A stretch of 43,963 bases of DNA from Fibrobacter succinogenes. Its GTDB lineage: Bacteria; Fibrobacterota; Fibrobacteria; Fibrobacterales; Fibrobacteraceae. The notes under the pieces were generated by a model. The model did not search any database and had not been told where the DNA came from. It worked only from the letters and a program-made list of their open reading frames with translations. Shown here piece by piece: positions 31,916 through 40,572 of the stretch (position 1 is its first letter; the number at the start of each line of letters is the position of its first letter). The position numbers and the translations under genes were made by a program. The stretch spans positions 1 through 43,963 of the forward strand of contig CACXIR010000001.1 of NCBI GenBank assembly GCA_902767785.1, written 5' to 3'.

Positions 31916-33061
31916 ATGAAAAAAAGCTTGTTCCTCTTAGCCGTCTTTGGATTGACCCTTGCCGCTTGTTCCGACGACGACTCCCCCACCAAGGCAAAAG
32001 AAAAAGAGGGTGAAGAAAGAACCGTTGTCGCCGTGGACTACACTGCCGGAAGGGCCATGAACCAAAGGCTTGGGAAAGGCATCAACCTGGGCAATTCCTG
32101 GGATTCCCAAAGTTGGGGCAAGCTGGACGGTGGCTGGGAAAACCCCATCGAAGACAACGACTTCAAAGTCATCAAAGAGGCAGGCTTTAACTCCGTTCGT
32201 ATTCCCGTCCGTTGGAACGAAGATTCCGACTACGAGACCCACAAAGTGAAGGCCGAACGGCTGGCCGGCGTCAAGGAAGACATTCAGCTGGCCATAGACC
32301 AGGGACTAGCCGTAGTGGTCAATTTCCACCACTATACCACCCTTAATGCCCTGGGGGGCGGATATTTTAGGGAAAAAGCCGACTCTACAGCCCTGTTTTT
32401 AGCGGAAAAAGAGCATTTCCTTGCCCTCTGGGACCAGGTTTCCAAGGAACTCAACTCCTTCCCCGACTCTCTATTGGTGCTAGAAATCTTGAACGAGCCT
32501 ACCATTCCCGGAGCAGAAATCGTAAACGACATCATGATGAGCGCCTATGAAGTCATCCGCAAGAACGCCCCTAAGAAAACGATCATGTTCGAAGCCTACC
32601 ACGCCGCAAAATTTGCCGATTTGACCGATCTCAAGCTCCCCGAGGACGGCAACATCATTTATAGCGGCCATTATTACGAACCCTACGAGTTCAGCCACGA
32701 GGGACACGGATACGAGTGCGTTGGCGACAAAGCCTACAACAGCACCGCCGCAGCAGACATTAAAGGCTACGTTCAGCTGGCACAAAAACTCTACCCCGAT
32801 GTCAACGGAGGACGCGTTCCCATGAACATGGGCGAGTTCGGCGTCTCTGGCGGTACGGGAACCCAAAGCTCATGCAGTGGTAGTGGCAAGACTTCTGATT
32901 CCAAAAAGGCTCTATGGGCAAAAAAAGCGGCCAAGGCCGCTGAATCCTATGACATTTCCTGGCATTACTGGGGATTCACCAAGGTGGGCGGCTTTGAAGC
33001 ATACAGCCGGAAAGACAGCAAATGGAACCCCGGTTTCCCGGGAGCCTTCTTTGACAAGTAG
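31916..33061 (+). CDS. GH5 endoglucanase lipoprotein (short paralog)
   Basis: A 381-residue lipid-anchored GH5 enzyme for beta-1,4-glucan. Lipobox LAAC (Cys18) is followed by an acidic and Lys-rich linker (about 19-38) and the catalytic domain: GRAMNQRLGKGINLGNSWDS, GFNSVRIPVRW, VVVNFHHY, LLVLEILNEP with acid/base Glu194, YSGHYYEPY, and NMGEFGVSG with nucleophile Glu307, then SWHYWGF. It has no extra module or C-terminal tail. CGGAGG stands 7 bp before the ATG. It is divergent from the six-gene operon and its stop is 5 bp from the stop of a longer GH5 paralog on the opposite strand. Specificity within GH5 is not resolved. Confidence 0.95.
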   Translation: MKKSLFLLAVFGLTLAACSDDDSPTKAKEKEGEERTVVAVDYTAGRAMNQRLGKGINLGNSWDSQSWGKLDGGWENPIEDNDFKVIKEAGFNSVRIPVRWNEDSDYETHKVKAERLAGVKEDIQLAIDQGLAVVVNFHHYTTLNALGGGYFREKADSTALFLAEKEHFLALWDQVSKELNSFPDSLLVLEILNEPTIPGAEIVNDIMMSAYEVIRKNAPKKTIMFEAYHAAKFADLTDLKLPEDGNIIYSGHYYEPYEFSHEGHGYECVGDKAYNSTAAADIKGYVQLAQKLYPDVNGGRVPMNMGEFGVSGGTGTQSSCSGSGKTSDSKKALWAKKAAKAAESYDISWHYWGFTKVGGFEAYSRKDSKWNPGFPGAFFDK

Positions 33062-33066
33062 CAGCG

Positions 33067-35451
33067 CTACCTGACCGCCGAAGCCTTTTTAAGGTAGTTG
33101 TCAAGAACTCCCTTTAACTCGGAATACCAAGAATTCGAGTTCTTATTGTAGGCCTCGAATCCACCAACACCGGCAAAGCCCCAATAGTGCCAAGAGAACC
33201 CATACTGCTCGGCAGCCTGGATAACCGCATTGGTCCATTGGGCGCGCTTGGTGTCGCTAATAGCACTACCACTATTGCCATTGGAGATGCTAACACCAAA
33301 TTCCCCCATGTTAATCGGCACACAGCCGCCGTTTATGTCGGGGAAGGTTGCCGCAATGTCATCGGCATAGCTCTTGAAGTCGTTAGCGATGGTAGATGTG
33401 CTAAAGGTGGCACTCGCGTCCTTGTTATAATTATGACCCTGATGAGTAAAAGTGTAGGGGTCATAGTAGTGACCAGAAACAATTATGTTGCCGTCGTTAG
33501 GCAAGTCCAGCTTTGGTATCTGATTGAACTTGGAGTACCCCGCACTTTCAAACATGATGGTCTTGCCAGGGGCTTTGCTCCTGATTGCCTGGTATGCAGC
33601 CGTCATCAGGTCGTTAATCTGGGCCTGCTGAATATTATGGGGCTCATTGAGGATCTCCAGCACAATCTTGTCATCGGAATAAGAATTCAGCTGGGAGGCG
33701 ATTTGGGACCACATGGCGACAAACTTCTGCTTTTCGCTATTGTATGCTGATTGATTGGAACTGTATTTGGCCGCCGCGTCGTTCAAGGTGTTGTGATGGT
33801 GTGCATCGATAATGACCACAAGCCCCTGGGCAAGCGCTAAATCTATGTCGGACTTGACTCCCGCCATTCTGGCACTATTGATAGAAGCACCGGAGCCGCT
33901 ACCCGAGGCGTCTTTTTCCCAACGTACCGGCAAGCGGATAGAATTGAAACCTGCGTCCTTTGCTATCTTGAACCAGTTGTCCTGAATGCAATTGCTCCAG
34001 CCACAGTCGCCGCTACCTCCACTGCCTTCGGAATCCCAGGAGTTTCCAAAATTAATGCCCCGGCCCAGCTTTTTGTTCATTGCGCGGCCCTTGGAATAGT
34101 CAACTGGCGTTTTCGTCAACTTCCTCCACATGGAATTCAGGCACTGGTAGTATACCGACGACAGCGAAACAACAGCCAAATTATTCGACGACGCACAGGC
34201 GCCCTTTTCTTTGGAAACGGTAGCATTGACCTGCTCCTCTTCTGTCATCTTTTTCCAGTAATTGCTCTTGCATATCACACTGGAGCCTTCATAAGTGCTC
34301 GTTTCCCCCTCTCTCGAAGAATTGCACTCGCCCAAGGACTTTGCCACTTCGTCATTGTATACGGCGGCGGCGGAAACTTGATTCCAGCTAGAATCCTTGC
34401 AAATGAACGTTTTGCCATATTCTGCGCTCTGGGTGTTGGAATTCAAAGCCGTGGCACCTTCATTTTCCTCTGTACATTCGCCCAGGCCATACAAAACGGC
34501 CAAAACGTTAATAGGCTTCAAATACGATGGCGTAATATTGCTGTTTCCGACGTTTTTCGCAATGACGCCCGTAATGGTATAGAGATTCTGGTTAAAGAAT
34601 GCATCACCAACCTTCGCCCTTAAGGATTCGTCGTTCCATGCTCCATCGCTTGCAATGTCAGCCGCAATAGCGTTAATATTGGTCGCTGCATCGGCAGGAT
34701 TGTTCTCTAGCATGAGCGCTATAGTTGCAATGACCAGATTCGCGCCGGCCTGGCCTTCGGTGTTCATATTGATGTCTTCAAAGGGAGTCGGATCATAAAC
34801 CAGGCCCAAAGCAGCCTGCACTTCTTTTTCTGCTTTTTTCTTGGCTTCTGAAAAATCCATTGATTCCATTGCCACCAGGTAGGCAATGCGGTCGTAAGCC
34901 AAGCGCGTAAGAATGTTGACATTGGCCGAAGTACGGCCCTGCATGTTCATTGCGGCCTTCATGGTTATGGTAGCCACATCCTGGCGCTTGAAGTTGTAGT
35001 AGGAGCCAGAAACCTCTATGTACCCATAGTTGGAAGTCAACGCCCCCTGCGAAGTAAAATTACCCTTGTTGGAGGATACCGTAGACCTTACCGCAGAGGG
35101 TGAGTGTGCCATGGTGGACGTGTCCAATCCGTAAACACTTACCGAGGCTCCCGTCTGGAAGGGGCCGAAAGCAGCAATGCCGCTAACCTGGTAACTCAGG
35201 CTTGCAGAAGCGGAATAATCTCCAGAAAGGGAATTTACATCAAAAGGCGGTTTCGCAGGAGCCGACGAAGAACGCGGAGTTTGAGAAGAATTCGAGGAGT
35301 CCAGATTCTCCCCCGACATGTCCGTAGGAAGCGAAGGGGTAGCGCTGTCGGAACACGCTGCCATAAAAGCAACGGAAGTAGTGAAAATCAGCACCAGGCC
35401 ACACGCAAATACCGCGGGCCTACTTTTTTGAGAACTCGTTTTTTTGAACAT
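33067..35451 (-). CDS. GH5 endoglucanase lipoprotein with N-terminal domain and three Cys/Trp modules
   Basis: A 794-residue lipoprotein (lipobox FMAAC, Cys33) with a Ser-rich linker. Residues about 70-325 form a domain I cannot name, partly beta-rich, with a helical part at 200-320. Residues about 330-445 hold three short modules of the pattern GxC, 20-25 residues, then C and a Trp (LGEC to FICKDSSW; LGEC to VICKSNYW; KGAC to YQCLNSMW), which recur in Fibrobacter lipoproteins. The GH5 domain starts near 450 with GRAMNKKLGRGINFGNSWDS; acid/base Glu603 is in LEILNEP and nucleophile Glu717 in NMGEFGVS. Its catalytic half closely matches the GH5 at 31916, so the two are duplicates. No clear ribosome binding site precedes the ATG. 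Confidence 0.93.
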   Translation of the reverse strand: MFKKTSSQKSRPAVFACGLVLIFTTSVAFMAACSDSATPSLPTDMSGENLDSSNSSQTPRSSSAPAKPPFDVNSLSGDYSASASLSYQVSGIAAFGPFQTGASVSVYGLDTSTMAHSPSAVRSTVSSNKGNFTSQGALTSNYGYIEVSGSYYNFKRQDVATITMKAAMNMQGRTSANVNILTRLAYDRIAYLVAMESMDFSEAKKKAEKEVQAALGLVYDPTPFEDINMNTEGQAGANLVIATIALMLENNPADAATNINAIAADIASDGAWNDESLRAKVGDAFFNQNLYTITGVIAKNVGNSNITPSYLKPINVLAVLYGLGECTEENEGATALNSNTQSAEYGKTFICKDSSWNQVSAAAVYNDEVAKSLGECNSSREGETSTYEGSSVICKSNYWKKMTEEEQVNATVSKEKGACASSNNLAVVSLSSVYYQCLNSMWRKLTKTPVDYSKGRAMNKKLGRGINFGNSWDSEGSGGSGDCGWSNCIQDNWFKIAKDAGFNSIRLPVRWEKDASGSGSGASINSARMAGVKSDIDLALAQGLVVIIDAHHHNTLNDAAAKYSSNQSAYNSEKQKFVAMWSQIASQLNSYSDDKIVLEILNEPHNIQQAQINDLMTAAYQAIRSKAPGKTIMFESAGYSKFNQIPKLDLPNDGNIIVSGHYYDPYTFTHQGHNYNKDASATFSTSTIANDFKSYADDIAATFPDINGGCVPINMGEFGVSISNGNSGSAISDTKRAQWTNAVIQAAEQYGFSWHYWGFAGVGGFEAYNKNSNSWYSELKGVLDNYLKKASAVR

Positions 35452-35507
35452 AGCACATATAAAATAGTCTAAAAAAGGGCTTTTTCTCCATTTTGAAAGA
35501 AAAAAAA

Positions 35508-35527
35508 CTGGTTTCCTTGGAAAACAA
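35508..35527. promoter_or_regulatory. CCTTGG-centred dyad, related to the 31815 site
   Basis: Contains GGTTT-CCTTGG-AAAAC, with inverted TTTCC / GGAAA arms. It matches the dyad at 31815-31834 at 15 of 20 positions and lies 56 bp upstream of the long GH5 start (35451). Confidence 0.45.
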
Positions 35528-35607
35528 AGCGCATTTTTTATGGAAATTGGAACGTTTAGTGACGAAAATCACAACATCGCAAGCATTCGCGGAAACCTCT
35601 ACACCCA

Positions 35608-36759
35608 TTGAGAGGCTGCTCGAAACAATATGCTTTTTTCTACATTTGGGGCGTGATTAGCGTAATTGTCCTGACAATGCTCACTGCGGTTTATGGCATC
35701 GCCATTCTCACCTTTGCCGTGGGAATTATCCGCACGCACCGTCACAAGGGGAGCGCCACCCCCTACGTTTCCGTGGTCATTCCCATGCGAAACGAAGAAA
35801 AGTTCCTCCACAGGACCCTGGAAGCCCTGGCGGCACAGGAATACGAAGGGCAGTACGAGATTATTTGCGTGGACGACCGTTCCACTGACTCCACCGGCAA
35901 GATCCTGGACGAATTCGTGGCGGCTCATGGGGACAAATTTCGTGCCATTCACCTGGACCCAAGCCTCCCCAAAGTGGAAAGTCCCAAAAAACGGGCATTA
36001 GAAGCTGGGTTCAAGGAAGCCAAGGGCGAAGTACTGCTAATCATGGACGCCGACTGCGTGCCCACCAGGCGCTGGCTCGCCTCTATGGCAGGGCGATTCG
36101 AAGGGAACATTGCCATTGTGCAGGGTCCCAAGCGCAATACCGGCGGCTGGAGTCCCGTACACCAGTACCAAAAGCTGGAAACCCTGGCCTACACTTCCAT
36201 AGAGGCAGCAGGTTTCAGCCTAGGGCACCCCATGTTGGCAAGCGCCGCCTGCCTGGCCTACAAAAAAGACCTGTTTTTCAAGGTGGGGGGCTTTGGCGAT
36301 TTGGTCAACCTCTCTAGCGGCGACGACGACATGCTCATCCATAAGATGATCAAGGAACCGGGAGTGGAGTTCTGCTACAACTTGAATGCCGACGCTCTAA
36401 TAGAAACTGCGCCGGTGGATTCCCTGAAGGCCCTGTTCTTTCAGCGGGCTAGGTGGAGCAGCAACGGAACAAAATACGACAGTCACTTGTACACGCTGGC
36501 CCTTTCCCTCATCTACACCTTTTTGGTATGGCTTTTCATAAGCCCGATCTTGGTGTTGTTTGCAGGTTTCCCGCTAACCTGGTTTGCCATTCCCATGGGC
36601 GTCAAGGTTCTGTGCGATTTGGTGTTCCTCACCTGTGCCGCAGTAAAACTGCATTCCAAGAGGTTCTTGCTGGCGCTCCCCGTTACCGAAATCATGCAGG
36701 TGCCCATAAACGTGTTCGCGGTACCTTTTGGGCTGCTAGGACTGTTCAAGTGGAAGTAG
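35608..36759 (+). CDS. membrane glycosyltransferase family 2
   Basis: A GT2 enzyme of up to 383 residues making or extending a polysaccharide or glycolipid at the inner membrane. An N-terminal membrane segment (about 11-40) precedes the GT-A domain: YVSVVIPMRNEE, EIICVDDRSTDST, LLIMDADCVPTRRW (DxD-type metal site), SGDDDML, and FQRARW, the QxxRW motif of processive-type GT2. Two or three membrane segments follow (about 290-370). The start is uncertain. The longest frame opens with TTG at 35608; GTG at 35653 or ATG at 35677 would trim or cut the first membrane segment, and none has a good ribosome site. It is convergent with the CCA-adding enzyme gene (8-bp gap). The product made is unknown. 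Confidence 0.85.
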   Translation: MRGCSKQYAFFYIWGVISVIVLTMLTAVYGIAILTFAVGIIRTHRHKGSATPYVSVVIPMRNEEKFLHRTLEALAAQEYEGQYEIICVDDRSTDSTGKILDEFVAAHGDKFRAIHLDPSLPKVESPKKRALEAGFKEAKGEVLLIMDADCVPTRRWLASMAGRFEGNIAIVQGPKRNTGGWSPVHQYQKLETLAYTSIEAAGFSLGHPMLASAACLAYKKDLFFKVGGFGDLVNLSSGDDDMLIHKMIKEPGVEFCYNLNADALIETAPVDSLKALFFQRARWSSNGTKYDSHLYTLALSLIYTFLVWLFISPILVLFAGFPLTWFAIPMGVKVLCDLVFLTCAAVKLHSKRFLLALPVTEIMQVPINVFAVPFGLLGLFKWK

Positions 36760-36767
36760 GGTTCCGC

Positions 36768-38054
36768 CTATAAAACTGCAGCCCGAGCCCAAGACTCCGC
36801 CTGTTCTGCGTTTTGTATAGTGCCGTCTAGCTGGAGTTCAAAGCTCTCACGAATCAAGTCGCCAAATTCCTTCCCGGGTTTCAGTCCCAAGGACATAAGG
36901 AACCGTCCCGTCAAGAAGGGTTCTGGAGCCTTTTCGTAAACGCCTAGTTCAAGGGCACGGGTCTTTAGGCGATTTGCAAAAATTATACGAGCATCTTCAG
37001 GATACTGTGGATTGGAAAACGTAAAAACACAGCATTCCCGCAAGCCGTCCAAAGCTACGGACAACCGCCTTATAAAGGCGTCATCAGGAAACGAGGCATT
37101 GGGAGTAATCGAGGCGGCGTGTTTTAGCAACCTGGGAACGTTCCGCAGGAGTTTCACCTCGTTAGTCATTCCAGCAAGGAAGCGCTCCCAATCTTCGCCA
37201 CAGGAATTGCCCGAAAGTAGGGCCGCGAAAGCAAGGGTCATCCGAGAGTCTTCGCTTTCTCCCGCCGCATTCCTAGAAATATTGTCTAGGAATGCCCCCA
37301 GTTTTTCGTAAGAACCGTCTAGGGGCTTCACCTCCGGGAAAAACCGCAGCAGGTCCATTTCCAAAAACGCCTTAAGGCCCAAAGAAGGCTTTCCCGGTTT
37401 TAAAAGCCACTTCTTGAACTCCTCGTAAATCCGCTCCATGGAAAGGTCTTCTAGCGAAAGGCTCTTGCAAAGTTCCGCCGTTTCCGGTGCCAGGGTCAGT
37501 TCAAAACGACTTGCAAACTGCACCCCTCGCAAAATCCGCAGGGAATCTTCGGCAAAGGCATCGCTTACATGACGAAGCACATGAGCCTTCAAGTCGTCCA
37601 TGCCGCCATAAGGGTCGCAAAGCGTGAGTTCTGGAAGTTCCATGCCCATGGCATTGATGGTAAAGTCCCTGCGCCGGGCGGCTTCCTTGAAAGAGAGCTT
37701 TTCGTCGGTACGGACTACGAAACCCCGGTGGCCGTAGCCTACCTTGCTTTCGGTGCGGGGAAACGAAAAATCTAGGGAAAGCCCCTTCATGGCCAGGTGG
37801 ATCACCCCGAAGGCCTTGCCCACCAAGTTGGTGCGTCCATATTTGGAGAGGATGGACACCAGGGAATCCTGCCCCATATCGTAGACTTCGATATCGTAGT
37901 CGCGGCAGGGCTTTCCCAAAAGGGCGTCACGAACCCAGCCGCCCACCAGAAAGGCGCGGCCACCGGCAGTCCGGATTTCTTCTGCAATCCTCAGAAGCCG
38001 CCCGGGCAATTCAGGGCAGTACTCCTCCCCCGACAATGTGCGTACGGAAACCAT
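36768..38054 (-). CDS. cca: CCA-adding enzyme / tRNA nucleotidyltransferase
   Basis: This enzyme adds or repairs the 3'-CCA end of tRNA from CTP and ATP; poly(A) polymerases of the same class look alike, so that alternative remains. The 428-residue protein has the class II nucleotidyltransferase head: FLVGGWVRDALLGKPCRDYDIEVYD (residues 36-59, catalytic acids 52 and 54), KVGYGHRGFVVRTDE, AARRRDFTINAMGMEL, and the RNA-binding neck with DSLRILRGVQFASRFEL. A helical body follows, with no clear HD motif. It overlaps the preceding lipoprotein stop by one base (TAATG-type junction), so it is translated from the sigma factor and PorZ-like operon. It is convergent with the GT2 gene. Confidence 0.9.
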   Translation of the reverse strand: MVSVRTLSGEEYCPELPGRLLRIAEEIRTAGGRAFLVGGWVRDALLGKPCRDYDIEVYDMGQDSLVSILSKYGRTNLVGKAFGVIHLAMKGLSLDFSFPRTESKVGYGHRGFVVRTDEKLSFKEAARRRDFTINAMGMELPELTLCDPYGGMDDLKAHVLRHVSDAFAEDSLRILRGVQFASRFELTLAPETAELCKSLSLEDLSMERIYEEFKKWLLKPGKPSLGLKAFLEMDLLRFFPEVKPLDGSYEKLGAFLDNISRNAAGESEDSRMTLAFAALLSGNSCGEDWERFLAGMTNEVKLLRNVPRLLKHAASITPNASFPDDAFIRRLSVALDGLRECCVFTFSNPQYPEDARIIFANRLKTRALELGVYEKAPEPFLTGRFLMSLGLKPGKEFGDLIRESFELQLDGTIQNAEQAESWARAAVL

Positions 38055-38548
38055 TACCGCACCACCTCTTCTGTTACAGTATTTTCTGTCGTTGCGGAAT
38101 CTAAGACCGTAGAATCTGCTGCCACCGCAGCAGAGTCAGCCGGAATCGCCGCAGACGAATCTGCACCGAATCGTTCGTATATGGAGGGGCTGCTATTAGA
38201 TGAAGTATCCTGCATCAGTTCAGAAACGGAAATGTCCTGAGGATCTTCGGCAGGAACCGTATCGGCAGAGGTATGCACTTTCTTTGTAGTATCCTGAGCC
38301 GCAAATCGAGCATAAATGCTTTGACGGGTTTCCGCAGAAGCTTGTTTCTTCTTAGCCTCTTCTTCGCGGCAAGCCCGAAGTTCCTCTTCCATAAAAACAC
38401 GCTGGTCTGGTGAATAGGACATGGAATTATAGCGGTATTCTATTTCTTCGCAAACCACGCCCTGCCTTTGCCCTGCACAAGAAACCAAGGCACCGCATCC
38501 AAGAGCCGCAAAGAAAAAACAAACTAGTCTCAAATTCATTCGTTCCAT
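38054..38548 (-). CDS. small lipoprotein with charged helix and Ser/Thr-rich end
   Basis: A 164-residue lipoprotein not assigned to a family. Lipobox GALVSC gives anchor Cys24. After it a helix-rich charged stretch (EELRACREEEAKKKQASAETRQSIYARF) leads to a long Asp/Ser/Thr/Ala-rich, probably disordered region in which IYARFAAQDTT and IYERFGADSS form an imperfect repeat. It lies between the PorZ-like gene (10-bp gap) and cca (1-bp overlap). Two Met codons near the start (38548 and 38539) are both possible. A cell-envelope spacer or complex subunit is a guess. Confidence 0.65.
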   Translation of the reverse strand: MERMNLRLVCFFFAALGCGALVSCAGQRQGVVCEEIEYRYNSMSYSPDQRVFMEEELRACREEEAKKKQASAETRQSIYARFAAQDTTKKVHTSADTVPAEDPQDISVSELMQDTSSNSSPSIYERFGADSSAAIPADSAAVAADSTVLDSATTENTVTEEVVR

Positions 38549-38558
38549 GATACCCCCC

Positions 38559-40550
38559 CTAATGAATTAGGATGATTTTCCCGGTCGATTTCTTAGACCC
38601 TTTCCGAACCACATAGTGGTACACCCCCGGAGCCACCAGGTTCCCGTTCTTGTCGCAGCCATCCCATTCAGCACGGCCACCCAAAACTTCATTGTCGTAG
38701 AAAGACCTAACCAAGTTGCCACCGCGATTGTAAATACTCACAAAAGAGTCGTCCGCAATGTTGTCAATAAAAAGATGGTGTCCAAGTTTAGGCCTGAAGG
38801 GATTAGGGTAAGCCTTCACGCCGGCAGGAGCGTCCGATGTCATGAACTTTTCTGCGCTCCTCAAGTCATTGCGAGAATAACGGGTAACCCCCACGTCATG
38901 GGCAAACCAAGCCATGCCGAAAATAGAGTCTATGGCCATATCATGAATTCTGTTGCTCAACAGCCCATCTTTTGCCGTAAAGTGGACAACCGTCAACGTG
39001 TCCTTGGATTTTTTCTTTTTAGTGAGGCGGTAAGCCCCCTGATCCGAAGTCCCTAGCCAAATATTCCCTTGCACGTCCCTGTCAATGGAGGTGTATTCCG
39101 CACCCATCAATCCCTTTGTGGATCTCGGCTGTATCAAAGTATCTTGATCTTCATCCATATAGGCCAAATTTCCAACCGTTATCATCCACAAAGAGCCGTC
39201 ATCCTTGTCGAAGGCAAAATCTATAGGAGTCTTTCCTTCGGGAGAAGGATAATTTTTCTTTTGAGAAACTATGAGCCTGCCGCCATTTTTCGATGGAGGC
39301 AAAATACGGAACAAATCCAAAGAACCTGTAAGGGAGGCACGGAATTCATCCCTAGAAGAAACATAGACCAGCCACTCTCCCGTAGCTGAATCCAGCTTGG
39401 CAATCAAGGGACCCGCATTAGGAGTTGTCCCCACGGCCTTCGCACAGCTTATTTCGCCGGATTTGGAGACGTAAACCAATCCATATCCCGATTTTTCAGC
39501 TGTAGCGGCTAAAAAGCCAGACCGGTCTGGAGCTATGGTTGTGCCCACAGCTACCGTATATTTTTTCACAATCTGGTCCAGGCAACTATTTTCTTCGCTG
39601 GGGACAAATTCCCTAAAAAGGGAATATCCGTCATCTTCGTACAAAAACAGGCCCATCCCCCACACGTGGGCAAACAACATTCCATCGTCCACAGCCGAAA
39701 GGACCTTCATCCTATAATCGTAAGCCTCTATGGGGTTTCCAACACCCTTCCAAATGGGAATGGCGTCGTGCCAAATGCGTCCGTTGCTATAAGCCATCAT
39801 ACCTTGGGGAGTTGCAGCAACAACGCCTCCCTTGGAAACAGGCGTAAAGTTATAAACCGTCCCCAAAACAAAACCATCCATGATTGAATCTCGGGTCCCC
39901 GCTTTTTGAGGAGTACTTGCAGGAAATGCTACCGCCATTTTTTTCCAAGAAGCAGGATCCACTAGCCGCATATCCTTGGAAAGATTGGGCCAGTCCATTT
40001 TCCTCCCATAGGCAACATCCCCCAGCGAAACATACAGGGAATCGCCACGGGCCATTATTTTCTGCGGCGGTTTCGTGATAAGAGAGGATTCCCCAATTTT
40101 TTCAATAGACAAAAAGAACGCCTTGCTATCCGTTTGGAAAAACCCTAGCCTGTTTTCGAAGGCAACAACAATGACATTGTCCGCTGCGACAGCTTGCCCC
40201 GGAAGGACACGGACATTGCTATTCAGATATGAGCGGTTCACCACCTCCCATCGCCCCGATTTCTTATCGTAAGCAGCGATCAAGCCATATTCCGATATTC
40301 CATAAATCTTGGACGAAGTCTGAACGACTGCGTAGAAGCTGGTAGCCCCCAGGCCATCGGCCGATGTGAACACCTTCTTTAATTTTGGGGTTACAAACTG
40401 AATGCCGCCTTCTGTAGCGTAAACCGTTCCTGAATTATACGGTATGGACGAATGCACCGGGGAAGCAAGCGAAAAGACCTTCCATTCGTCGGCCAAGACC
40501 AATCCCGAAACCAGGAACAATAAAGCAAAAGTGTATTTTAAAAAACGCAC
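38559..40550 (-). CDS. PorZ-like beta-propeller protein with FlgD-type tail
   Basis: A 663-residue exported protein starting at GTG (40550), with signal peptide about 1-20 (cut after VLA). Repeated propeller blades follow: EWKVFSLASPVHSSIPYNSGTVYATEGGIQFV, GLGATSFYAVVQTSSKIYGISEYGLIAAYD, and late blades ADLVYVS-like and IDRDVQGNIWLGTSDQGAYRL, of the two-component-regulator-propeller kind seen in the T9SS component PorZ. The last ~90 residues (VKAYPNPFRPKLGHHLFI, GNLVAPGVYHYVVRKG, KIILIH) are an FlgD/T9SS-type Ig-like tail. In Porphyromonas PorZ helps attach T9SS cargo to the surface. Homology here is by layout, not proven. It follows the ECF sigma gene by 22 bp. Confidence 0.72.
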   Translation of the reverse strand: MRFLKYTFALLFLVSGLVLADEWKVFSLASPVHSSIPYNSGTVYATEGGIQFVTPKLKKVFTSADGLGATSFYAVVQTSSKIYGISEYGLIAAYDKKSGRWEVVNRSYLNSNVRVLPGQAVAADNVIVVAFENRLGFFQTDSKAFFLSIEKIGESSLITKPPQKIMARGDSLYVSLGDVAYGRKMDWPNLSKDMRLVDPASWKKMAVAFPASTPQKAGTRDSIMDGFVLGTVYNFTPVSKGGVVAATPQGMMAYSNGRIWHDAIPIWKGVGNPIEAYDYRMKVLSAVDDGMLFAHVWGMGLFLYEDDGYSLFREFVPSEENSCLDQIVKKYTVAVGTTIAPDRSGFLAATAEKSGYGLVYVSKSGEISCAKAVGTTPNAGPLIAKLDSATGEWLVYVSSRDEFRASLTGSLDLFRILPPSKNGGRLIVSQKKNYPSPEGKTPIDFAFDKDDGSLWMITVGNLAYMDEDQDTLIQPRSTKGLMGAEYTSIDRDVQGNIWLGTSDQGAYRLTKKKKSKDTLTVVHFTAKDGLLSNRIHDMAIDSIFGMAWFAHDVGVTRYSRNDLRSAEKFMTSDAPAGVKAYPNPFRPKLGHHLFIDNIADDSFVSIYNRGGNLVRSFYDNEVLGGRAEWDGCDKNGNLVAPGVYHYVVRKGSKKSTGKIILIH

Positions 40551-40572
40551 GTCAAAAAATTACAAAAAAGAA

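Noticed and set aside
35452-35607. Possible small gene opposite the start of the long GH5 and GT2 genes
   Set aside because: The 62-codon frame has no ribosome site and overlaps the GH5 start; the region reads better as promoter DNA.
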